64,000 nucleotides of DNA from an uncultured Pelagibacteraceae bacterium (lineage in GTDB: Bacteria > Pseudomonadota > Alphaproteobacteria > Pelagibacterales > Pelagibacteraceae): NCBI GenBank assembly GCA_902604245.1, contig CACKXQ010000005.1, positions 20,427-84,426 of the forward strand, in the 5' to 3' direction. Position numbers and translations under genes: made by a program. Shown here one piece after another: positions 45,000 to 52,673 of this stretch. The number at the start of each line of letters is the position of its first letter. Position 1 is the first letter of the stretch. Under the pieces are notes generated by a model. The model saw only the letters and a list, made by a program, of their open reading frames with translations, was not told where the DNA came from and ran no database searches.

Positions 45000-45916
45000 T
45001 GGGTATTTTCGAAAAGTTTAAATTGGGCTTTAAAAAAAGTGCTGATAGCATTTCTTTAGGACTTAGGGAAATAATAGTCAAAAAGGAAATCGATGATGAG
45101 ACATTAAACAAAATAGAAGAATTTTTGATTAGTTCTGACGTTGGTATTGAAGCTTCAGCTGAAATAAAAAGTATTATTTCTCAAAAAAAAATTGATCCAA
45201 AGAAAAATTCGGTTGGGGAAATAAATTCTATTTTAAAAGAATATATTATGGAGTTAATGGTACCCTTAGAAAGAAAAGACTTTTTTGAAGAAAAAGAAAA
45301 TTTAAACGTAACATTAGTTTCTGGTGTAAATGGAGTAGGTAAGACAACAACTATTGGTAAAATTGGTAAAATATTTAAAGATAACGGGTCAGAAGTAATA
45401 TTTTCTGCCTGTGATACCTTTAGGGCAGCAGCAATAGAACAATTAGAGTCTTGGTCTGATAAGATTGGAGCAACAATTATCAAATCAAATCCAGGGTCTG
45501 ACCCTGCTTCAGTTGCTTACAAGGCGATAGAACATGCAAAAAACAACAATATTAGGCGGGTACTAATTGATACCGCTGGCAGACTGCAAAATAAGAAAAA
45601 TTTAATGGATGAATTTAAAAAAATTGCAAATGTTATAAAAAAAACTGATGAGAGTGCTCCCCATGATGTTGTTTTAGTTCTAGATGCAACTTCTGGACAA
45701 AATATAATCAATCAACTTGAAGAATTTGATAAAATTATAAAAATAACTGGTTTAATTATGACAAAACTTGATGGGACAGCAAAAGGAGGAGTGCTAATTG
45801 CAATTGCAAAAAAATACAAGGTTCCGATTTTAGGCCTTGGACTTGGAGAAAAAGAAGACGATTTACAAATTTTCAATGCTGAACAATTCGCAGATGCATT
45901 TACTCAATTTAATTAA
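44999..45916 (+). CDS. ftsY: SRP receptor FtsY
   Basis: FtsY is the membrane-associated GTPase that docks SRP-ribosome complexes. The 305-residue form keeps the N domain (FEKFKLGFKKSADSISLGLREI) and G domain with GVNGVGKTTTIGKIG near residue 112, DTFRAAAIEQLE, DTAGRLQNKKNLMDE, TKLDGTAKGG and GLGEKEDDLQIF. The long acidic A domain of E. coli FtsY is absent, as in many alphaproteobacteria. It follows dapF directly and overlaps the convergent orphan gene by 8 bp. With ffh 1 kb away, both protein partners of SRP targeting are encoded here. Confidence 0.96.
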   Translation: MGIFEKFKLGFKKSADSISLGLREIIVKKEIDDETLNKIEEFLISSDVGIEASAEIKSIISQKKIDPKKNSVGEINSILKEYIMELMVPLERKDFFEEKENLNVTLVSGVNGVGKTTTIGKIGKIFKDNGSEVIFSACDTFRAAAIEQLESWSDKIGATIIKSNPGSDPASVAYKAIEHAKNNNIRRVLIDTAGRLQNKKNLMDEFKKIANVIKKTDESAPHDVVLVLDATSGQNIINQLEEFDKIIKITGLIMTKLDGTAKGGVLIAIAKKYKVPILGLGLGEKEDDLQIFNAEQFADAFTQFN

Positions 45917-46469
45917 TTAGATTTTTAGAAATTAAAGGTTTTTCAATAGAACATTCAAAATTATTCTTATTTGTTTCATATCCACAAACTTTTGCATAAC
46001 TTGAAATAATGAAATTTAGTTTACCATTATTCTCAAAATTTTTTAATTTTTTAGACTGAATGTTATATTCTAAATTTTGATGAAAATTTTTTTTACCACT
46101 CACTAAAATTAAAGTATTATTATCTTTCATTAAATAGTATGCAAAGTCCTCGGGAAAGACTGGATAGGTATAATTTTTTACAAGTTTTTTAACTTTTTTA
46201 GGAAACCATTCATATGTTAGTAAAGGGAGGTCCTCTTTTGAATTATGATTATAAATATATAGATCTTGTGGGTAATCATTAATATAGTTTGCATCTTCTC
46301 CTCTTGCCAAAATGGCTTTGTCTCTTGTTTTAAAATATAAGGTAAATTGATTATTATATGATTTCATTTTACCAACATAAAAATATTTATTTCTAGTTTC
46401 GTTACTAATTTCAGCGTAAGAAAAATTTGAAAAAAAAATTACAATTAATATAGTTAAGACTCTTTTCAT
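45909..46469 (-). CDS. Exported protein of unknown function
   Basis: I do not recognise this 186-residue protein. It starts MKRVLTILIVIFFSNFSYAE, a clear signal peptide with likely cleavage after SYA, and has no further membrane span. The mature part (about 168 residues) is rich in Lys, Asn, Tyr and Phe and looks beta-strand rich, with YFYVGKMKSYNNQFTLYFKTRDKA near the start. Two cysteines sit close to the C-terminus (VCGYETNKNNFEC) and could form a disulfide in the periplasm. The 49 bp before the next gene hold nothing I can identify. Its 3' end overlaps ftsY. Confidence 0.7.
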   Translation of the reverse strand: MKRVLTILIVIFFSNFSYAEISNETRNKYFYVGKMKSYNNQFTLYFKTRDKAILARGEDANYINDYPQDLYIYNHNSKEDLPLLTYEWFPKKVKKLVKNYTYPVFPEDFAYYLMKDNNTLILVSGKKNFHQNLEYNIQSKKLKNFENNGKLNFIISSYAKVCGYETNKNNFECSIEKPLISKNLIN

Positions 46470-46518
46470 ATATGACCTTAAAAATATAAAGTTGCTAAAT
46501 ATTTGTTTGAATTGTGTC

Positions 46519-47328
46519 TTAATTTAATTCTGTAATAAATAACTCTATCGAGTTTATGAGATTTTCATTAAAATCCATCATGTGGTCATCATTTTCAACA
46601 AAATAACTTGATTTTTTTCCATTAAATTTATCAAAAATTTCTTTTCCCATTTTAAATGGTACAATTTTATCTTTCATGCCATGCATTACAAGAATTGGAG
46701 CAGTATTCTTATTCAATTTAATAATCGAATTGTATTTATCTTTTAACAAATATTTGACTGGCAAATATGGATAATAACTTTTTGCAAGTGTTTCCATAGA
46801 TGTGAATGGTGACTCTAATATCACACCACTAAAAGAATAATCTTGGGCTAGGTTTAATGCAATGGCTGTACCCAACGACTCTCCATATAAAATAATATTT
46901 TTATCTTCAATTTCTTTTGAATTTAGCCATTTCTTTGCTGCTAATGCATCTTCATAAAGACCAATTTCTGTGGGTTTTCCATCATTTCCACTAAACCCTC
47001 TGTAGGCAAATATCAAATAATTAACATTCATTTTTGAGAATTCATTTAACTTATAAATGCGATTATCAAGTTTGCCAGCATTGCCATGAAAAAGTAATAA
47101 AGTCTTATAATTTTCGTTCTTTTGAAAGTGCCATCCGACCAAACTAGTTTCAGATTTAATAAATACCTTTTCAATTTTGTGATTTAAAGGTCCTTCGTCT
47201 AAATAATTATTTTCTCCTGGATGGTACAGAAGATTTCTTTGATAAAAAAAAATAAAAATACAAATAAACGTATAAATTATTAATATTAATAATAATATAT
47301 TTGTTAGTGTCATTTTTTTATTAATCAT
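46519..47328 (-). CDS. Membrane-anchored alpha/beta hydrolase
   Basis: The 269-residue protein has an N-terminal membrane anchor (about residues 8-29) followed by an alpha/beta hydrolase domain of the BEM46/ABHD13-like group. Visible are the oxyanion-hole LLFHGNAGKLDNR, YRGFSGNDGKPTE, the nucleophile elbow LYGESLGTAIALN with serine near residue 150, MHGMKDKIVPF with the acid residue, and a C-terminal histidine in NDDHMMDF. The full triad is present, so it is probably an active esterase, thioesterase or peptidase of unknown substrate. It overlaps the upstream MFS gene by 8 bp. Confidence 0.85.
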   Translation of the reverse strand: MINKKMTLTNILLLILIIYTFICIFIFFYQRNLLYHPGENNYLDEGPLNHKIEKVFIKSETSLVGWHFQKNENYKTLLLFHGNAGKLDNRIYKLNEFSKMNVNYLIFAYRGFSGNDGKPTEIGLYEDALAAKKWLNSKEIEDKNIILYGESLGTAIALNLAQDYSFSGVILESPFTSMETLAKSYYPYLPVKYLLKDKYNSIIKLNKNTAPILVMHGMKDKIVPFKMGKEIFDKFNGKKSSYFVENDDHMMDFNENLINSIELFITELN

Positions 47329-48532
47329 TATTTCTGTTTAGATAAATGAAAAAAATATAACTTAATATACAAAGAATTAAAAAAATTGAAAAAGAAATTC
47401 TATAACTACTTACAATATTAAATCCTTTAGAATTAAATAAGTCTATAAATAATCCAATACCCCATTGCATAAAGAATGTTCCTGAATGAATGAATACATT
47501 ATATGAAGTGAGTGACTTACCTGCTAAATTTTGTGAAAAGTTTAAAGCTATTGCTGGTTGAGTTAGAGAAATTACAATTGAAGTCATAATGTATATTGCA
47601 AATAAAAAAGCTCCAGCTTTAGGACCAAAAAAGATTATTAGAAAAAAAACAAAATAACTTATTGGGAGTCCAAATTTAATAAGTTTAACACTACTTATTC
47701 CATAATCAGAGAGTTTGGGGAGAATATATCCCCATAAAAAGTATGATGCTAACATAGTTACATTGATCCAAAACAAACCTGTAGCACTTTGAAATGGAGA
47801 ATACCCTGTAATATTTAGCATCCAAGGACCGGCCCAAAGCGTTTGAATTGCCTGTATACCACCATAATTAATAAATGCTAATGGTACCATACTGATAAAA
47901 AACTTATTCTTCCAAATTTGTGCTAAACCTTTTTTTTCTTCATCAATAGTGAAATTTTCTTTCTGTTCCCAATTAGGAGTGAATAAGAAAATTAAAATAA
48001 TACTTATTAAAATAAGTATAGCTATTAAAATGAAAATCCATCTCCATCCTATGTATGGTAATAAAATCTGTACAGGTAAAGTAGATGATACAAAACCTAT
48101 ATTTGCTACCATTAACATCCATGAATTAGCGCGCTGTTGATATTTTTCAGCAAACCAAACTCTGTATCCTGTTAGAGGTCCCATCATACAAGCGCTTACG
48201 CCAATTCCAATAAATATTCTTGAAATAAGCAACCCAGAAAAACTTTTTGCTAATGCAAATGATACGGTTCCTACCAATGCAATTATTAAAAAATACCCAA
48301 CAACTTTTTTTGGTCCAAATTTATCAAGTAGTAGTCCTATTGGGACTTGCATAATTGAAAAGCCAATAAAATAGCCTCCTGCTAACAGTCCTAAATTCCC
48401 TGCTGTTAAATCGAATTCATATGTCAGGACTGGTGTTAATGTTGCAGTAATAGATCTAACAAGATTTGATAATAAAAAACCAAAGGCAAAAATACAAAAT
48501 ATGATAATGCTTTTATTTACTTTAGTAATCAT
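47321..48532 (-). CDS. Major facilitator superfamily transporter
   Basis: The 403-residue inner-membrane protein has about 12 hydrophobic spans. The MFS loop 2-3 motif is present as GLLLDKFGPKKV near residue 66, and helix 4-5 carries RIFIGIGVSACMMGPLTGYRVWF. It is a secondary transporter; the substrate is not evident. It is divergent from the gamma-glutamyltransferase-like gene, with only 29 bp between start codons, and upstream of the alpha/beta hydrolase, with which it overlaps by 8 bp. Confidence 0.88.
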   Translation of the reverse strand: MITKVNKSIIIFCIFAFGFLLSNLVRSITATLTPVLTYEFDLTAGNLGLLAGGYFIGFSIMQVPIGLLLDKFGPKKVVGYFLIIALVGTVSFALAKSFSGLLISRIFIGIGVSACMMGPLTGYRVWFAEKYQQRANSWMLMVANIGFVSSTLPVQILLPYIGWRWIFILIAILILISIILIFLFTPNWEQKENFTIDEEKKGLAQIWKNKFFISMVPLAFINYGGIQAIQTLWAGPWMLNITGYSPFQSATGLFWINVTMLASYFLWGYILPKLSDYGISSVKLIKFGLPISYFVFFLIIFFGPKAGAFLFAIYIMTSIVISLTQPAIALNFSQNLAGKSLTSYNVFIHSGTFFMQWGIGLFIDLFNSKGFNIVSSYRISFSIFLILCILSYIFFIYLNRNND

Positions 48533-48561
48533 TTATAAATTTTTGAGATTTAATCTGTACT

Positions 48562-50145
48562 ATGAATAATCAATCAACAAAAGATAAAGATGCACGTTCA
48601 GCAAATGCTATGGCTGCAACTTCTCATCCATTAGCGACCGAAGAAGCCTTAAAAATACTAAAAATGGGTGGAAATGCAGTAGATGCTTCTATAGCAGCTT
48701 CAATTGTTTTATCTGTAGTTGAGCCTAATGCAACAAGTATTGGTGGAGACTGTTTTGCAATTGTCAAAATGAATAATAAGGATGCAGTATCTTTTAATGG
48801 ATCTGGGTTAGCACCAGAGAAATTAAGTTATGATTTCTTCAAGGAAAAAAATATAGATAAAATTGGATTAACAAGTCCTCATTCAGTAACGATTCCTGGT
48901 GCAGTTCATGCTTGGGAAACTATTCATAAAGAATTTGGAAAATTAGATTTTGAACAATTATTTATAGGCGCAATTGAGATTGCAAAAAACGGTCACAAGA
49001 TTTCTAAAGTAGTGTCAAATGCTTGGCATAATAGTTTAAATAAAATTAATGGAAATGAAAATTCTAAAAAAATTTTTTTGAAAGAAGGTCGTACTTATCA
49101 AGAAAATGAATTAATGAAAAATATTCCATTAGGAAAAACATTAGAGGCAATTAGTAAAAAAGGAAGTAAAGAATTTTATGAGGGTGAAACTGCAAAAGAT
49201 ATAATTGAAAGTTTAAATGAATTAGGGGGTGTACATACTTTTGAAGATTTTTCTAAACAGAACACAATAAGATCAGAAACAATAAAATCTAGTTATAAGG
49301 GTGATTTTATTCATCAATGTCCTCCAAATGGACCTGGCGTAACTGTTTTGATTATGATGAAATTGTTAGAAAAACTAAATATTCATAACTATAAATTCAA
49401 CAGTACAGAAAGATTTCATCTTGAAGCCGAAGTTACAAAACAAGCTTATAAAGTTAAAGAAACAAGCTTAGGCGATCCAAATTTTGTAAATTTTGATTTA
49501 GATGAAATTTTAAGTGATAAAAATATTGAGGATATTTTTAATAAAATTAAGCTCAATTCATGCAGTGATGTTGGTGACTTAAATATTCCAGCTCACCCAG
49601 AAACTATTTATCTAACAGTTGTAGATAAAGACTTAAATAGTGTGTCCATCATTAATTCAGTTTGTTACGTATTTGGATCAGGTATCACTACAAACAAAAG
49701 TGGAATACTTTTACATAACAGGGGTACAAATTTCAGAGTAGAGCATGGACATCCAAACTGTATTGAGGGCTTAAAAAGACCATTACACACTATTATTCCA
49801 GGTATGGTCATTGACAAAGATAACAACACAACTTTGAGTTATGGGGTTATGGGAGGACAATATCAACCAGTAGGACAGGTGCATATTTTAAATAATATGA
49901 TTGATTACGGTATGGGTCCTCAAGAGGCTTTAAGTTTTCCAAGAGCTTTTCATTTTAACAATATTTATAAGCTTGAAAAATCAGTCAATAATCAAATTTT
50001 TAATGAATTGAAAGAAATCGGTCATAATGTTGAGTATATTGATGGTACTCATGGTGGAGGTCAAGCTATTAAAATAAATCGATCAGAAGGGGACCTTTTA
50101 GGAGGATCTGATCCTAGAAAAGACGGTTACGCAAAAGGGTACTAA
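48562..50145 (+). CDS. Gamma-glutamyltransferase-family protein, cytoplasmic form
   Basis: The 527-residue N-terminal-nucleophile hydrolase has the family start ATSHPLATEEALKILKMGGNAVDASIA, VEPNATSIGGDCFAIV, and the FNGSGLAPE segment. The auto-processing site is ETIYLTVVDKD, with Thr348 at the nucleophile position. The later GVMGGQYQPVGQVHILNNMI and the end GGGQAI fit the small subunit. True Ggt proteins have Thr-Thr-His at the site; here it is Thr-Ile-Tyr. There is no signal peptide, unlike periplasmic Ggt. It may hydrolyse gamma-glutamyl amides or related acyl amides. It begins a three-gene plus-strand unit. Confidence 0.85.
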   Translation: MNNQSTKDKDARSANAMAATSHPLATEEALKILKMGGNAVDASIAASIVLSVVEPNATSIGGDCFAIVKMNNKDAVSFNGSGLAPEKLSYDFFKEKNIDKIGLTSPHSVTIPGAVHAWETIHKEFGKLDFEQLFIGAIEIAKNGHKISKVVSNAWHNSLNKINGNENSKKIFLKEGRTYQENELMKNIPLGKTLEAISKKGSKEFYEGETAKDIIESLNELGGVHTFEDFSKQNTIRSETIKSSYKGDFIHQCPPNGPGVTVLIMMKLLEKLNIHNYKFNSTERFHLEAEVTKQAYKVKETSLGDPNFVNFDLDEILSDKNIEDIFNKIKLNSCSDVGDLNIPAHPETIYLTVVDKDLNSVSIINSVCYVFGSGITTNKSGILLHNRGTNFRVEHGHPNCIEGLKRPLHTIIPGMVIDKDNNTTLSYGVMGGQYQPVGQVHILNNMIDYGMGPQEALSFPRAFHFNNIYKLEKSVNNQIFNELKEIGHNVEYIDGTHGGGQAIKINRSEGDLLGGSDPRKDGYAKGY

Positions 50146-50148
50146 ATA

Positions 50149-51657
50149 ATGTCAAAAAGAATTGTTAGAAATATTTTTGAAAATGTGAATGATGAAAATA
50201 TTGCTCTAACCTCTGAAATCAGTACAAAACTAAGTTACAAAGATTTAAAATTATTTATCAATAAAATTTCTAAACAACTGGCTGGAAATGGATTATCAAA
50301 CAAAGATAGAGCAGCGATAGTTTTACCAAATGGACCGTACATGGCTTCAAGTTTTTTGGCTATTTCAAGCTATATGTCTGCTGCCCCTTTAAATCCATCA
50401 TATAAATCTGAGGAGTATGAATTTTATTTAAAAGATTTAAATCCAAAAATTGTTTTGGTTGAGAAAAACTCTGAAAATCCTGTTGTCGATGTAGCAAAAA
50501 AATTAAAAATAGAATTATGCGAGATTAATCCAGAAAAGGATGGACCTTCAGGAATATTTAATATTTATGAGAAAGAAAGTGAATATTCTTTACCTGATGA
50601 AAGTGATGAGGCATTAGTGCTACACACATCTGGTACTACATCAAGACCAAAGATTGTTCCTTTGACAAATAAAAATATTTTTTCTTCAGCAGAAAATATT
50701 TCTAAAAGTTTAAATCTTTCAGAAAATGACCATTGTCTTAATATTATGCCACTTTTTCACATACATGGTCTAATAGCTATTTTAGCTTCATCAATGAAAG
50801 CTGGTGCATCTGTATGTACATCAAATGGTTTTAATGCTATCAAGTTTTTAGATATAGCTAAATCAGAAAAAATAACTTGGTATTCTGGAGTACCTACAAT
50901 GCATCAGGCTATTTTATTAAGAGCACGTAGAAATTTAGAAATTGCTAAGGTACTAAAACTTAGATTAATTAGATCATCATCTGCATCATTACCACCAGCG
51001 GTATTCAAAGATTTAAATGATGTTTTTAGTTGCCCAGTGATTGAAGCATACGGTATGACAGAAGCTACTCACCAAATGACTTCTAATCCATTGCCACCTA
51101 AGCAACAAAAAGCAGGATTTGTAGGCCTTCCAGCAGGTCCGGAAGTATGTATTATGAATGAAAATGGGGAAGTGCTAAAACAAGGTGATGAAGGAGAAGT
51201 ATGTATAAAAGGTGAAAACGTAACCCTTGGATACGATAATAATGAAGAAGCAAACAAAACAAGTTTTACCAATGGTTGGTTTAGAACTGGCGATCAAGGT
51301 TATTTCGATAATGAGGGTTATTTAAAGATTTCAGGAAGATTGAAAGAAATAATTAATAAAGGTGGAGAAAAAATATCTCCATTAGAAGTTGATAATGTAT
51401 TAATGGACCATCCATTAATAGATCAAGCAGTTTGTTTTGGATATGATGATAAAATGCTTGGAGAAAATATTGCAAGTGCAATTATAATAAAAAGTGGTGA
51501 GACATGCTCAGAAAATGATGTTTTAGAATATGCTCAAGAAAAACTTGCTAAGTTTAAAATACCAAAAAAAATTTTTTTTGTTGAAGAAATTCCAAAAGGA
51601 GCAACAGGAAAATTGCAAAGAAATGTTTTAGCAAAAAAATTTGGTTTAAATAATTAA
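50149..51657 (+). CDS. Acyl-CoA synthetase, oxalyl-CoA-synthetase-like
   Basis: The 502-residue AMP-forming ligase has the P-loop ALVLHTSGTTSRPKIVPLT near residue 160, IEAYGMTEATHQM, GWFRTGDQGYFDNEGYLKISGR, LKEIINKGGEKISPLEVD and the catalytic lysine in PKGATGKLQRNVL. The wording around FRTGDQG and KEIINKGGEKISP is closest to the AAE3/Pcs60 group, which activates oxalate or other short carboxylates. Substrate is not certain. It follows the gamma-glutamyltransferase-like gene by 3 bp and overlaps the next gene by 1 bp. Confidence 0.8.
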   Translation: MSKRIVRNIFENVNDENIALTSEISTKLSYKDLKLFINKISKQLAGNGLSNKDRAAIVLPNGPYMASSFLAISSYMSAAPLNPSYKSEEYEFYLKDLNPKIVLVEKNSENPVVDVAKKLKIELCEINPEKDGPSGIFNIYEKESEYSLPDESDEALVLHTSGTTSRPKIVPLTNKNIFSSAENISKSLNLSENDHCLNIMPLFHIHGLIAILASSMKAGASVCTSNGFNAIKFLDIAKSEKITWYSGVPTMHQAILLRARRNLEIAKVLKLRLIRSSSASLPPAVFKDLNDVFSCPVIEAYGMTEATHQMTSNPLPPKQQKAGFVGLPAGPEVCIMNENGEVLKQGDEGEVCIKGENVTLGYDNNEEANKTSFTNGWFRTGDQGYFDNEGYLKISGRLKEIINKGGEKISPLEVDNVLMDHPLIDQAVCFGYDDKMLGENIASAIIIKSGETCSENDVLEYAQEKLAKFKIPKKIFFVEEIPKGATGKLQRNVLAKKFGLNN

Positions 51658-52673
51658 TGACAAAAGTTTGTATATTTGGTGCAGGATCAATTGGCGGATA
51701 TCTAGCTGCATGTTTGAGTAAAAATAATATTGATTTATCACTTATAGCAAGAGGTCCACACAAAAAAGCTATACAAGAGAATGGTTTAACATTAATTAAA
51801 AAAGACAAAACAGAAAACTTTAAATTAAAAGTAACAGACGATCCCAAAGAACTTGGAATTCAAGATTATATTTTTATTTCAGTAAAAGCTCATGCAATTT
51901 CTAATATAGTTGAGTCTCTTCAAAGCTTAATTGGAAAAAATACAACTATAATATCTGCTGTGAATGGCTTACCTTGGTGGTATTTTCATAAAGCTAACAC
52001 GGGGACAAACTTAGATGAGAAACATATAGATAGTGTTGATCCTGATGGTAAAATTTGGAATTCTTTGAAGCCTTCAAGAGCTCTTGGATGTGTGGTTTAT
52101 CCAGCAGCTGAAATTACTGAACCTGGTGTTATCAAACACAATGGTGGTGAAAGATTTACATTAGGCGAACCAGATGGGTCAAAATCAGAAAGACTTAAAA
52201 TTATTGCAGACTTATTAATTGCAGGAGGTTTAAAAGCTCCACAAAAGAGTAATCTAAGAGATGAAATATGGATAAAGCTCTGGGGTAATTGCTCGTTTAA
52301 TATTGTGAGTGCACTACACGATAAATCTTTAGATGAAATTGGTAACGACCCAGAACTATTGAATATAGTGAAAAAATTGATGGAAGAATGTCAGTCAGTG
52401 GGAGAAAAAATTGGCGTTAAATTTAATGTTTCGATAGATCATAGAATTAAGGCAGCAATTTCAATAAAAGGCCATAAACCATCAACTACTCAAGATTTAC
52501 ATGCAAAACGTCCCCTAGAAATTGATCCAATCATTGGATCAATAATTGAAATTGGAAATAAAATTAATGTAAATACTGAAAACTTAAAGTCTGAATATAA
52601 CAAGCTAAAACAGAAAGCTGAGGGCTTGGGATTATACAAAAGATCAAAAATAATTGATCAGATTACGAATTAA
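51657..52673 (+). CDS. PanE/ApbA-family 2-ketoacid reductase
   Basis: The 338-residue protein has the NADP-binding VCIFGAGSIGGYLAACL, FISVKAHAIS, and in the C-terminal helical domain the catalytic-type lysine and asparagine in DEIWIKLWGNCSFNIVSAL, then PSTTQDLHAKRPLEIDPIIGSIIEIG (residues 276-301), matching ketopantoate reductases. Such enzymes reduce 2-dehydropantoate or other branched 2-ketoacids. With a transferase-like and a CoA ligase gene just upstream, a catabolic substrate is plausible here. It ends head-to-head with the convergent TRAP permease gene, with no gap. Confidence 0.82.
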   Translation: MTKVCIFGAGSIGGYLAACLSKNNIDLSLIARGPHKKAIQENGLTLIKKDKTENFKLKVTDDPKELGIQDYIFISVKAHAISNIVESLQSLIGKNTTIISAVNGLPWWYFHKANTGTNLDEKHIDSVDPDGKIWNSLKPSRALGCVVYPAAEITEPGVIKHNGGERFTLGEPDGSKSERLKIIADLLIAGGLKAPQKSNLRDEIWIKLWGNCSFNIVSALHDKSLDEIGNDPELLNIVKKLMEECQSVGEKIGVKFNVSIDHRIKAAISIKGHKPSTTQDLHAKRPLEIDPIIGSIIEIGNKINVNTENLKSEYNKLKQKAEGLGLYKRSKIIDQITN

